Below, one piece after another: positions 1 through 10,795 of a stretch of 20,020 nucleotides of DNA (position 1 is the stretch's first letter; the number at the start of each line of letters is the position of its first letter). Both the position numbers and the translations under genes were made by a program. The stretch covers positions 336,844-356,863 of the forward strand of contig NW_003158226.1 of assembly GCF_000003605.2 (NCBI RefSeq), read 5' to 3'. Under the pieces are notes generated by a model. It ran no database searches. It saw only the letters and a program-made list of their open reading frames with translations, and had not been told where the DNA came from. This DNA is from Saccoglossus kowalevskii. Its lineage: Eukaryota; Hemichordata; Enteropneusta; Harrimaniidae.

Positions 1-806
1 CTGATTTGTTCATCAACTTCGTACACTCGACCAACCTTTGACCCTATATTGACAAGTCAACTGAAATATATGTATAATTATGACTTTAAGTTACGTTTTC
101 TTGTTGGTGCAGTGATTGTTAATTAACCCACCTGGGTTTCGTGTACCCACCATGCAGTGCGTGATGATTAGATTCGTTCTTGACCACATTATCACATTCA
201 CGCGACATAAAATAGTCCTATAAAATGTTCGTCTTCCAACATGGTTGACGTCGGCACAGCATTTGTTGTCTCTCTCACCGCAGAGCCTGCTTTAAATATA
301 TAATATCACTTTAACACTGTGTTGTCACGTGTCCTTTTAAATAAGTCAGCATATTTAGCATTGTTAGTTTTCTCAGATATTCGAACACCACTTCTTATGA
401 CCACGGCCGATACGACCATGCGTCAGTCACGTAACTTCCGGGCTCATATGAATCACTCATATTCACGTGCTCGCCGTGCCCACAATGTATAGAGTAAATG
501 CATTGGCGTTTGGTCGGTTGTACAACCATCCAAATCTCTTACAAAGTCGCTTTTCCAATATCGTTTGCATAGTCGCAAAATAGCAGTAATGAAATAAGCC
601 CCGTTGAAACCCAACACTTCAAAATATCCCTTAACCCATGATGGTACGTTGTAACAGCGGAGGATATAATGTGAATACAACAAAGAAGAAAGACGTTTCC
701 CTCTCATACACACTTTGGTAAATTAATAAAATGTACAAATTATGTATAAATACATAAACTACTACAGTTTTACTGCAAATGAATATATATTGTTCTATCG
801 GCGTGG
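1..806. other. Non-genic AT-rich stretch, no supported gene
   Basis: I see no coding exon here. The open frames on the minus strand between 453 and 858 are short, overlap one another in different frames and show no recognisable domain. An isolated nuclear-receptor half site (CTTTGACCC near 36-44) and CACGTG E-boxes near 326 and 463 are present, but such short motifs are expected by chance. Confidence 0.6.
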
Positions 807-1076
807 TTAAAGGGCGGTGGTAGTCGCGCCACGTATGCGCGAGATAAGTGGGTCTCATATAAACAAAGATGGCGACTTTGACTGTTGCGCATAAGCTTTA
901 ATTAGGCATTTTTTAGGTGTTTGGAAGGAGTAACTGGCGTTAATTAGTGCAAGTCGCGCCCAGGTCAAAACTAATAGATGTAATTCCCATTAGAAGAGCG
1001 TATTGTATTGTGGAAAAATCAATGTTTATCAACACAAATGTCACACATGCGCTGCGCAGTGACCAACGCCCTTTAA
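807..1076. mobile_element. TTAA-flanked MITE-like inverted-repeat element, copy 1
   Basis: A 262-bp core (811-1072) is bounded on both sides by TTAA (807-810 and 1073-1076). The ends are inverted repeats: the left begins AGGGCGGTGGTAGTCGCGCC and the reverse complement of the right begins AGGGCGTTGGTCACTGCGCA, with partial similarity continuing inward to about 35 bp. A second copy lies at 6682-6983 in the same orientation, with near-identical interior blocks (CATATAAACAAAGATGGCG, TCGCGCCCAGGTCAAA, AAAATCAATGTTTATCAA). It has no transposase frame, so it must be non-autonomous. A TTAA target duplication is the hallmark of piggyBac-type transposases. The termini are not obviously a canonical piggyBac end, so superfamily assignment is inference. 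Confidence 0.8.
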
Positions 1077-1464
1077 GATAAACACATGATCAATAGATTT
1101 TTTTTTAACAATCTGACAGTGATAATCAATCAATGCTGAAAGTAGAGTTGATTGAATACAAGTATACATTACACTAATTACATTAATATGCTACGGTAAT
1201 TTACTGAATTATGTTTCACACCGTCTTTGTAAATATGACTTAATTATCGATATAGCCGCCCATTCTCTTGAAAAGAAAAATACTCAGGTTCAAAGTATGT
1301 GTAGTACTATATTATAAATTCCTGTGCTCGTTTCCACATTCCTCATATATTCCATCCTGGCTAGGTGCTCTGTTAATTTTAATTTTGATAAACCTTTTCA
1401 ATATTTCGTATAGATATGTGGCAGTTTAGGTGACTACAATCAAAGTCAATTTCCTCCTAATGTC

Positions 1465-1576
1465 TATAATTAACTTATCTAAAATAAGTAATTATTGCTT
1501 TGTTTGTATATGGGCCAGTGGCCTAGGAAAGCAATAAATACTTATAAATACTATTATTATAATTAACTTATCTAAA
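1465..1576 (+). mobile_element. 5'-truncated non-LTR retrotransposon tail with 19-bp target-site duplication
   Basis: A 74-bp insert (1484-1557) is flanked by perfect direct repeats TATAATTAACTTATCTAAA at 1465-1483 and 1558-1576. The insert holds a small hairpin (GGCCA-G-TGGCC, about 1514-1524) inside a longer imperfect stem (TAAGTAATTATTGCTTT pairing with AAAGCAATAAATACTTA). It then has AATAAATACT and a short A/T tail ending CTATTAT. A 3' hairpin, AATAAA-like signal, simple-repeat tail and long target duplication together are typical of target-primed reverse transcription by LINE or SINE elements. Only the last tens of bases were integrated. The clade (CR1/L2-like or a SINE that shares its tail) cannot be fixed from this fragment. 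Confidence 0.7.
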
Positions 1577-2094
1577 TAGTTTACAACCGTATAGTGAACA
1601 TCTGCCATACCTTCATCCATTTTTATATCAGGATTAAAAGCAATCAACCCACTCGTCCTGTATCATTTTACGAGTTTTCTTTATTTGTTTCTTCTTAGAT
1701 ATGTTTTGTATTTTTTAAAGTAAAATTAAAGGGTCAAACTTCTAGACGGTTCTAGCATTCTGAAATGATGATGTTTCTCATTTGTACCATATTATCTGAC
1801 AAACCATGGGTCATCTTTTAAAATATATTGATTCTTGATTTTCATATGGAAACAGGAGTGTAAGCTATTTGTCAAACACATTGCAGCATCAGTTACTTTT
1901 TCCTGTTCATTTTCATTGAATTAATTAATTACGAAAATGATATCCAATTACTGAATACACGTTTCTATGGTACGTGTATTATTCACTGATTTCATCTCAG
2001 CTTGTTTGCATATTAGACTGAGACTATTAGTTAGTTGAGTCAAAGCATATATATACAAAGCAGAATATGATGAGTCGACACAATCATAAACAAA
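1577..2094. other. Non-genic AT-rich stretch
   Basis: I see nothing supportable here beyond AT-rich sequence. No splice-flanked frame, RNA gene or clear repeat is visible. Confidence 0.55.
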
Positions 2095-2161
2095 CAAGCT
2101 GCTCCCTGATTGGTTTGATTGTTAGGTGTTAGAACTGGGTAGCCAATCAGGCGCAGTCTTG
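2095..2161. repeat. Short inverted repeat with CCAAT-box cores
   Basis: The left arm CAAGCTGCTCCCTGATTGGT (2095-2114) matches the reverse complement of the right arm AGCCAATCAGGCGCAGTCTTG (2141-2161) with few mismatches, leaving a 26-nt loop. Similarity fades outward, with only a GAGTC block repeated on each side. Both arms contain CCAAT/ATTGG. It may be the remnant of a small MITE, but I found no clear target duplication. Confidence 0.5.
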
Positions 2162-4418
2162 TAAGTAGCTTTGCATTGACTCGTGTAGTGTGGTGAACTA
2201 TCAACTGACATGTTGTCAGTTGCGTACATCTTAAATGACAGCACACTTTCTAATAACATGGCGTGAAAATCTTGCTGCTAGAAGATGACAATTTACACTT
2301 GTTTCTATACCAGAGATGAATGAAAATTTTCACCCCGCCCTTGATAAGAACTCCCGTTCACAATATTGAACTCAGTAACCAAATTCAAGTATCAGACCGT
2401 ATACGCGAATGGTCGTCGAGATCTCATTGAGAACGAGAAAGCCACGAGACTTATTTTTGCCACCTAATAGTGCTCTATTCTGTACCTCCATCGCGTCCAC
2501 TGTTTCAAATATTATGGTTTGGAGAGGAAAAAACAAGTCTGTTCCTTAACTATAATTCTACTGTATAATCTCACACTAATATTTAAAAATACTAAGGTTT
2601 TCCAATGTATCAAATGCATAATGATCTGATTGACGCGATCTACTGGTGCTATATACACACTACCTATTGACAATACATTGAGTCTATATTTTAGGATCTT
2701 TAAAGTTAGATTTTGCTACATGGGGATGAAAAAGTTACATGATTATTTGTTGCAGAATTTAAAGTCTCATCGTTGTGTACGTTCATGGCCAATGAAACGC
2801 GATATAGTATAACTCCAATATAGAAAATAGTAAAACATGATATCAAGCACTTCATTGTCATATCAATCGCAAGTTTTAAAAACTTTTGACCAACGATTTT
2901 CAAAATATATTATTTTATTTTTTTCAATCCGCACACGTCAGAATTCGATTTTTAATGCTCCTTCACATACGTAGATTTCAATGTCACGTGATATTTTTGA
3001 ACAAGTACGTCACACAACGGCCATCGTTTTCCATTAAACCTTTTTCGTATTTAGTCGTGCAGGTAAGTAAGTAGTCAGCAAAATTCAGTTAGCAATATAT
3101 TGCAAGTCAGTGAAATTGTCTCACCTGATCAGATAAGGAATCATCCTTTTCGTAAATGGTGGGCAAAACGTTTCTTTAAAACTGGTAAGAGCCCACATGC
3201 ATGGAGTGGATACTAGAGTCAGTTGGAATCACCAATACAAGTCAGTGAGTTATAGTTCATACCCTGGTATGTTAATAAAGATACACAAACCTCTAATCGG
3301 CTACATTTTCCAAATAATTTGGTAGTGTAACCCCACCCATGACCAATTTCAAAATGCTAAAATCACCACTCCTCGATACTCCAGCTTAGCCACTATGAGT
3401 AAATAAGAATTTTACTGCCAAGAAATAGAACATAATAATGAAAAATATCTAATGTAATCATAATATAACTGTTTGAAAGTTTGTCCAAGGTATTGTACCT
3501 GGATTTGATCCTTGAGCGATTTCACGCGTCGTTATAGTTTTATTGGATAATTGGATCGTTGACTACGACTAGAAAAAAGGTAATAGAACGCAAACATTAT
3601 GATGCCCGAAAAATATTCTACATAGACCCTGCAAATGCAACTTATTTACAGTCATTCTCGGTGAGGGGGGGTGTGTGTTTGGAGACAATAGTCGTGTTGG
3701 TGAAAAAAAGAAAAACACGATTTTGCAAAAACCTCGAAATATACACCCCCTTTCGAATTATCGCAGCAAGTTAAGACCGTTTAGAGGTGGACAATTGGAA
3801 ACTGTGCGGCGATGGCAAAAAGTGCACCCAAAATATTGTTTTCTTTCGCTTAGATTTGTGGTATTATTTCAATGATGAATACGTTGTATTCTTTGTTACT
3901 TCCTCAGTGTGTAATATGTATAAATCCTCTCCATGCTCTTTTTCTGCGCATTGTTTTCAGTTCTGTGATTGCCCCAGAGTTGTTATTGAATAATAGGTAT
4001 TTGGTTGGTAAAAGTTGATGACGCACGCTAAAAGATCTCTGCGACAATTGTATGATCGATGGTGACTGTGTAAATTCACAATCATCGCCGTCGTACAATC
4101 GTAACCAATGCTCAGAACACACACACACAGACAGACCTTTGCTAACAAGGTACGCACGTGATTGTTAAAGAATATACGTTATCGGCGTAACTGCATTACT
4201 TCTGGACTAAGAAAGTAACCCTATGGTCAGACACCTTTCAATGACAAAGCCAAGAAAAAATATTACAGAAATTTATTGTAAGTTTTTATTCTGTTAACAT
4301 ATAATTACATTGAAGTGGTACGTTCATGTACTTTTTTGTTTATTCAAAATTTGTTGTTTCAAAAGCGATTGTTTTGTCTTTGCTGTACTTCCTGTCTAGA
4401 AAGGCAGCAGTGCACACG
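2162..4418. other. Non-genic stretch, only minor simple repeats
   Basis: No gene is supported. Short open frames near 2630-3074 and 3559-4157 overlap in several frames and lack domains or paired splice sites. A G7 run lies at 3665-3671 and a (CA)6 run at 4117-4129. I see no other structure. Confidence 0.55.
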
Positions 4419-4484
4419 TCTTATCAGCTGTGTGTAAACTACAAACAGATATCTTATCAGTTGTTTGTAAATAGCAAATAAAGA
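4419..4484. repeat. Two-copy 33-bp tandem duplication with GATA/E-box/forkhead-like sites
   Basis: Unit 1 (4419-4451) and unit 2 (4452-4484) match at 25 of 33 positions. Each carries CTTATCA (the complement of a GATA-factor site) immediately followed by an E-box-like hexamer (CAGCTG in unit 1, CAGTTG in unit 2) and TGTAAA, a forkhead-like core. Duplication of the whole three-site block suggests either neutral tandem duplication or a doubled enhancer module. Occupancy cannot be judged from sequence. Confidence 0.55.
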
Positions 4485-5536
4485 AAGTGGCCCAACTTAA
4501 AACTATTTACCCTCAGTTCAGTTATGTTTGTAAACCATGCATATTAATGAGATGCACTAGTTTGGTGTACACTGGATAAACAAAAACTTGGCCATGTGTT
4601 TGCACACAAGAAAAAAATCAGTTTACTTATACAAGATATTTTTTTTTCAATAAAATAAAAACACCAATGTATGTAGCATGCCTTAGGGAGCTATTCGTGT
4701 GATTTTCAAAAAAAAATGTGAAAAGTGCCCAAAAAACTATTCTGCTACCTTAAATCATTGTTCATGACAATTAACGATAACGGTTATTTAAATCACAGGA
4801 CCAAATCTGAAAAAAATAACATGCGCTACACGTGTTTCGAACACGAATATCAATTCTAATTCGTTAAGTATTTTAATTCACTTTTGTTGGGCCGTTGGCC
4901 AGGCGTGTAACAGTCGACCTACGTGCACGTGTCTCAACGGCCAAACACCAGGCAAGACAAAAACGACTATGGCTGTAAACACGGCGTCACGATAATAAGA
5001 TATAAACAGCCACACGCGACTCAAAGACCCGACGGGTTACACTACAACAAAGGTCTACATACGAAGACGGTACACGCCCATCTTACGTTATCGCCACCGT
5101 CTCCTTTCTTTCACAGCATATTGTTCTATACTCCCTAAACAAGAAGACGGCTTGGCTTCTTTTGATCCCAAATGCGCATACGTGTCTAGATCAACAATTC
5201 AAGAAAAAACGGTTAACCAACAAACACTGTAAACAGTATGTGCATTAGTGAGCTATTATGAAACAGCTTCTTTAAATTCAACTTGAAGATAACGTACGCC
5301 TAATAGCCGGTAGACCGATTTGTATTGTCCGACACAGGAATGCGTTTTAGGGCAGTGATACCCACACGTGACCAAAGTTTGTACTGCAATGCACGCTGTG
5401 ATTTTTGTACTTTGAGTATAGTTCTACGGAGCTCAACTGAAATCAAATAAGGCCAAACCAAAATAAATTATTTGTTTCTAGTCAGAACATGCATTGCGCC
5501 TTAATAATGGCATTGTATTAAGTTGTGACGGAAAAG
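4485..5536. other. Non-genic stretch
   Basis: Runs of A and T (for example 4639-4660 and 4707-4718) and a somewhat GC-richer block around 4890-5150 are present. The + frame at 4923-5138 has no recognisable domain and I do not call it a gene. Confidence 0.55.
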
Positions 5537-5618
5537 TATTCTATTCTATTCTATTCTATTCTATTCTATTCTATTCTATTCTATTCTATTCTATTCTATT
5601 CTATTCTATTCTATTCTA
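5537..5618. repeat. (TATTC)n pentanucleotide microsatellite
   Basis: There are about 16 uninterrupted copies of a TATTC unit over 82 bp. Because five is not divisible by three, the array encodes a repeating peptide in every frame. It accounts for the low-complexity open frame seen across it, which should not be read as a protein. Confidence 0.97.
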
Positions 5619-5899
5619 ATTTGCAACTAACCATTGGAAAAATATTATCATTTAAATGCAAAAAACTTAAATATAATTTAGCATACCCAGAAATTCAAAT
5701 TACTTATCAATTCCATTATACCGTTTCTGGCGCACACTAACGCACACTCCCCGGGATGGTACCATTGTTATATTTTTTCAAACTATCGCAAGGAAGCTTC
5801 ACTAGTTCTGATGCCATGAATTTTACAATTTAAAGCATACACCCAGTAAAGTCTAAATGTCCGAGATTAACAGAAACCCAGTAAAACACAAACAACCGA

Positions 5900-6125
5900 G
5901 TCTTTGTTCTTATTGACAATCGTCGCCAATGTGGTGTAATAGAACAGTCAAGATGGCGAAGCGAACGATTGTCTGATTGCAAATTGGATTGTCGAGCTAT
6001 TGTTGTGCAAATTACTATTTATCGTGGTCTTTGATTGCTCGGATAATTAAGTGACGTTCATTTCACTCACTTGTTGTTCGTTTCACGGGTCAGAGAATGG
6101 CTGACGTGATCTTTGACCCCCGGTT
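5900..6125. promoter_or_regulatory. Candidate enhancer: clustered SOX, POU, TCF-like and DR1 motifs
   Basis: The segment contains several SOX-type ATTGT/ACAAT cores (near 5915, 5967, 5987 and 5999) and octamer-like ATTGCAAAT near 5977. At 5998-6012 is TATTGTTGTGCAAAT, which matches the SOX-POU composite consensus CATTGTTATGCAAAT at all but two positions. CTTTGAT near 6030 resembles a TCF/LEF site. TGATCTTTGACCC at 6107-6119 reads on the other strand as GGGTCA-A-AGATCA, a DR1 nuclear-receptor element. GATGGCG near 5952 is YY1-like. The density in about 220 bp is what prompts the call; target gene and activity are unknown. Confidence 0.35.
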
Positions 6126-6681
6126 ATATTAAATTACGACGCAATGTTGTAAACATTAGTTAGGAATACTGGCAGTGAGCGCTGACATTAGTTGCCATAT
6201 TTTAGAAGTGTGCGTTGCAAAAAAAAAATAAATCGTTGTAAAGGAAGAAAACCATTTTAGCCTGAGTGACACAAACATTTGGATCAGTTGAAGAGTTCGT
6301 ATATTATTTGTTTGGTAGAAACTGATCTTTTCTCCGTCACGGAAGTCCTCCAGTTTTAAAATTCACAATAGTTATCAAAATAAAAAAAAAATATGTAATG
6401 ATTATTACAGACGAGGAAATTGTGAATTGTATACTTGAGTACTGAACCAAACCTTTTCTTTTAAAAAAAAGTGGTATTATCATGTCTCTAAATGAAAAAA
6501 AAAATCAATATCTATAAATACCAATACATTGCTCTTTCAATTTCGACATTTATTAGGAGATCAAAACTTGTGTATACGTCGTTTATTCAACAAGAAATAG
6601 AAACACTACTTCTGTGTCGGTTTATACGTTCTATTACCACCTCGAGCACTGTATATGAACGTGTTATTCGCGTATTTATCG

Positions 6682-6983
6682 TTAAAGCGCGGTAGTCGTC
6701 GCGCTGCGCATGTGCGAGCTATATGGGTCCCATATAAACAAAGATGGCGTCTTTGACTGTTGCACAGATCAACAAGTACGGACTGAGGCGTTTCCAAGCT
6801 TTAATAAGGTAATTTTCATATGCTGGAAGGTATCGAAAGACCGGTGGTAATCAGTGTAAATCGCGCCCAGGTCAAACCTCATACTTGTGATTTCCATTTG
6901 AAGAGCGCATTGGATTGTGGGAAAATCAATGTTTATCAATACAAATGTCGCACATGCGCAGCGCGACGACTACTGCGCTTTAA
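6682..6983. mobile_element. TTAA-flanked MITE-like inverted-repeat element, copy 2
   Basis: The core (6686-6979, 294 bp) is bounded by TTAA at 6682-6685 and 6980-6983. Its terminal inverted repeats are longer and cleaner than in copy 1. About 35 bp match with very few differences, beginning AGCGCGGTAGTCGTCGCGCT on the left and AGCGCAGTAGTCGTCGCGCT on the reverse-complemented right. The palindromic ends contain GCGCATGTGCG, an NRF1-like motif, and the interior has AAGATGGCG, a YY1-like motif, in both copies. No coding capacity is seen. Near-perfect terminal repeats suggest this copy is younger or less decayed than the one at 807. Confidence 0.85.
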
Positions 6984-7805
6984 TAATATAACCAAATAAA
7001 CTATGTGAGCATTCAGTTTGGCCATATTTCCTCAGCTATCAAACACTTACCGTACCCATAGTAACGCGAACTTCAGTTGCCCAGTACAAACTTAAACTTA
7101 AATTGGGCAAAATGAGCCACGGACTGCCTGCGTCATGCACGAACTTTGAACTTGTCAACTGGGTCACTGACGTAACTAAACAACACCAGACGACAGAAAG
7201 AACAACATATGACCTGTACCTATGACCCGCCAATGCTGTACTTAATGATGTTCAGAACTAATATTTTACAAAAAAGTATAATAGTGTTAAAAAAGTTTAA
7301 AAAACGTTGCATGTCGTCCAGAGAAGGGGCCCGCACACAGGGTGGCTTTTTTTTTGTTTTCCGCTATCAACCCGCATTGGAATCGGAATGAGAGGAGATA
7401 CCCGTATCGCCCACACTGAAAGTTCTGCCTCGGGGACGAACCTTTCAGGAAAGTACAAGTGACTCCCTGCACTACACGTCTTATCTGACCACCTTTACGG
7501 GAGAGGGTGATGTAGGGCAAATGTGGTGATTATCTGTAAGTGATCTTTGACTACAGATGGTGGTGTGACGGCAGTTTGGGGTCAAATCCAGTAAAATTTT
7601 TGACTTGTAAGTTGATACACCTAAGAAACACTGAACGCATGCACAAACACGTTAAAGACACAAAGAATAATTATTTCGTTCGAGTCTGTTCATTATATCA
7701 AGGTGGTGATGATGACGATCCAGTTTTCTCTATATTCGTTTTTATCATTTAGTACAGTTTTAACAATTTTCTTTTTTTCATATGGCCACCGATCACAACA
7801 TTAAA
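6984..7805. other. Non-genic stretch
   Basis: Mixed-composition sequence includes a poly-T run at 7349-7356 and a relatively GC-rich block around 7318-7520. Open frames on both strands (up to 77 codons) have no visible domain, and splice signals do not join them into a gene. Confidence 0.5.
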
Positions 7806-7879
7806 CTGAACTATGATGACGACTGGCCGCAGTGTTCCTCTGAACTACTAGTATGATGACGCGGCCCAAGGTGTAGCCT
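7806..7879. repeat. Degenerate two-copy tandem duplication
   Basis: CTGAACTATGATGACG (7806-7821) recurs as CTGAACTA-CTAGTA-TGATGACG (7840-7861) with a 6-base insertion. Both are followed by GGCC-containing sequence and a further partially matching stretch. This looks like an old local duplication of about 34 bp. Confidence 0.5.
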
Positions 7880-8022
7880 CTAAATAGCCCGTACCTATGC
7901 CCCGGACACTGTGAGAGTTTTAACTTGTCCATGGCCTGAGAAAAGCGACACGTATTTCACACTTTCTCAAGTCATTCTGTGATCATATCCATTCAAAATA
8001 CAGTTAGAAGCTACACGGATTG

Positions 8023-8050
8023 TTTTTTTGGGGGGGGGGGAGTGGCGGGG
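8023..8050. repeat. T7-G11 homopolymer run with G-rich extension
   Basis: Seven T are followed directly by eleven G (8030-8040) and then AGTGGCGGGG. The G run plus the following GG/GGGG blocks could form a G-quadruplex on the + strand. Length in a single read set would be unreliable. Confidence 0.8.
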
Positions 8051-8603
8051 CGCAGTGAACATTTCTAACTGAATCATAGCTGTCAATTTCTTAATTAAAA
8101 CGGTAAATCCTAAACTAGTTTGGTTTTTCTATTAAAACATCGCAGTTTTTTTCTAACAGCGAGAATTGTATTTATATAGTGATGCATTATCAGCGTAGAT
8201 ATTCGACAAATAAATAGGTACGTCGACGTCGGTGTTTCAAACCCACGAGTATGATGTTTTGAACGTTTCACGTCACAATGCTCACATATCAATGCGCGCA
8301 CACTCATGTTTTTCAAGGAATACCGTGATTCTGATCCAAAATATGTTACTCAATCTGATATACAAATAATCAAGTCTTTGGAGGCCATTGCATTACATTT
8401 CAGTTAAAACATTATATAGCTACTGCTCGGCTTGGTCAGGTTCCGAGCGCTCAATAGTATTGTCATTTTGATATCTTTCAAAATCTTGTTGAATGAATAA
8501 CTGTAATAATAAAATAGCTATAAGTCTATAAAGAGACTAACTGCATTGTGAGAACCAATGGTGTGATCGGATTTAACAAACTTGAACCGGCGTCCAAAAA
8601 TGA

Positions 8604-8635
8604 TTTTTTTTGCCCCCCCCCCCCACCCTCTCCCC
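8604..8635. repeat. T8-G-C12 homopolymer run, G-rich on the minus strand
   Basis: Eight T, one G, then twelve C (8613-8624), continuing ACCCTCTCCCC. The minus strand has four G tracts of three or more within this run, a potential quadruplex. It lies about 560 bp from the G11 run at 8030 and has the opposite strand polarity. Confidence 0.8.
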
Positions 8636-10454
8636 ATAAAACCACTCACAGCAAAAACTGATCATTTTTTACTCCACTGACTACAAACTATTTTGAATAA
8701 CATGCCGTTAAAGTTTGATATTGCATTTTAATTGCTTCCTATGACAAGCACGTCCAGTAGCGAATGAAAAGGGACATTCTTGGGCGGCCCGGTTATTGGG
8801 ATATTGCAGCTGCCGGTCCACTGCGCGTGCGTTCGGTACTCTGCTACGTGCTCCTAATACGCTATCATACAGCGCTAGAGCGCCTACATTACAACTGAAA
8901 AAAAAAACAAACAAACAACAGAGTAACAATGTAGACAACATAAGCAATGATACAGCAGTCATCACGTGCTTTTCTCAACAACCGGGACTGCTCACGGTCA
9001 TGTGTAGATCCTTTGCTCCCGATTTTTTGTGTGCACATTGCAAATGTTGGTGCTACACAGCGATTTTTACCATAGAAACCATTTTCCATGTTTACAATGT
9101 CATTCGAAAAATACAGTACTCTGACCATGGACGTACTAGTACCTCCATGCTCTGACTAACTACGCATAATCACCGTAGTCTGACGCAAACGATTCCCAGG
9201 AAGTGAGACAGTTGTTTCTGCCAGAGACAGTCGAGGTTACAACAAATATTTCTACGTTGTTTTACAGGACGATCGTCAGATACATAATAAGTTTTATTTT
9301 CTTATTTTGGTTTATGATCGTCAGTACAGAGTAGGGGTCAACCATGTATGACGTAAAGTATTACGCTAATGAAACAAAACAAGACCTAAAACAAAATCGA
9401 GGGGAACAATGCATGAGCGGAACTGCTTAATATTTTCACCGAGACTGTCTAGTGTAACCATGGAGGTAGTGTAACAGAAAACAGCCCACATTGTTATATC
9501 GATATCATGTGTTCGATTTCTGCAATGAACTTCTATTTTACTTCGTTGACTTTCCTAGAGTACCGAATAAACTAAGTTGCTGCCTCGACCCTTTGAAGCA
9601 GCATATATAATGTGACCATACTGTGGGCAATCGAATTTCGTTTAAAATAAACAACGTATATAGTTTACGTCGCATGAAAGCCATATCAAAAACAGCGCTG
9701 TTCGAGGAACCCCGCCCTTTAAATCAGACAGCGTGACACGGAACGTTGTGATCGCGCCTTTTGTGAATGAAATGCAGCGGCGAACGAGGTTTTTACCGAT
9801 GCTGACGCTGTGGTATGGGTCACTGATTTATCCTCGCCACAACAAGCACAGTGACACAACCATGGAAATTGTGTGCTTTGATTTCGCGTTGACGTATGGG
9901 TGAGATTATACCGCATTCAAGAAACGTAGTTACGACAAATAAATGAAATAGATACTGTCTCATTGTGACTGTTAATACACTCAACGCACAATGCATCGAA
10001 CGTGTTCCAATCCTCGAATACAAAACCTGGGTTTAATTACTACATAAAGAATATTTATATTGGATGTCGCCGCTAACCATACGTCCAATGCTCGTGTTAT
10101 TAATATCAAGTGGATCTCATTGTCGACAAAATTCACCGCTGTTGAGATTTTTTGTTGAGGGATCCGTGTGCGTGTTACCTGAGCGTACGAAGGTCGTCCG
10201 CGAATGAGTTAATGACAATAAGGTGGTCATCTCTTCTTTTGGAGCATTCAGTGTTGTTTATTGAAAGTAATTTTCACTTTTATATCCCAATATTTGATTA
10301 TTCACGGGAAGTTCTAGACGTAGGGTTCTGTTATTCAAATAATTCGGTCAGAGAACTCGACAGGAAACAGGAGTTCGTTCGAGTGTTGGTTTGATGCGAA
10401 CAAGTGATAACCTAATCTGTGAAAAAATATTTCAGTTTCTTATTCTTTCACAAA
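8636..10454. other. Non-genic stretch with several overlapping spurious frames
   Basis: The longest frame (119 codons, 8796-9155 +) starts at a non-ATG codon, crosses an A-rich tract giving a K/N/Q-rich segment and has no domain. Overlapping minus frames cover the same bases. I see an RFX-like TTACCATAGAAACC near 9067-9080 and no RNA gene. Confidence 0.5.
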
Positions 10455-10456
10455 TA

Positions 10457-10577
10457 CTCTCAACGCAACAAACATATTCCATTCATCTTTATGAATATTT
10501 TAAAATTCCAATGGCAGTTGAATCCAATCAGCCAATCGACGAACAGAATGTGAAACGACATCATTTGAAAACGTTCT
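10457..10577 (+). repeat. Left long arm of the composite inverted repeat
   Basis: This arm pairs imperfectly along its length with the reverse complement of 10681-10795. It includes the terminal CTCTC motif, the CATCTTTATGAATATTTT block, CCAATCAGCCAATCG and the inner end GAAAACGTTCT. Confidence 0.7.
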
Positions 10578-10680
10578 AGTTTTACTCTTGGCGCAACAAA
10601 AGCATTCCCTCCATCTTTATATATAAATACTTATAAATTTAACAATTCAAACTGAAACAAGAGGTTGGTGGACTAACTTT

Positions 10681-10795
10681 AGAACGTTTTAAAATGACGT
10701 CAATGCGCTCGTTGATTGGCTGCTGAGACTCAAGAGCCATTGACATTTAAAAATATTTATAAAGATGAAGGGAATGTCTTTGTTACTACAAGGAG
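10681..10795 (-). repeat. Right long arm of the composite inverted repeat
   Basis: This is the reverse-orientation partner of 10457-10577, starting AGAACGTTTT and ending GGAG. It also contains a perfect CRE palindrome TGACGTCA at 10695-10702 that the left arm lacks in intact form (GACATCA there). Confidence 0.7.

Noticed and set aside
5525-5740. 71-codon frame across the TATTC array
   Set aside because: It is a repetitive translation of a microsatellite.
8796-9155. 119-codon + strand open frame
   Set aside because: It starts at TTG, passes through an A-rich tract giving K/N/Q-rich sequence, overlaps open minus frames and has no domain or splice context.
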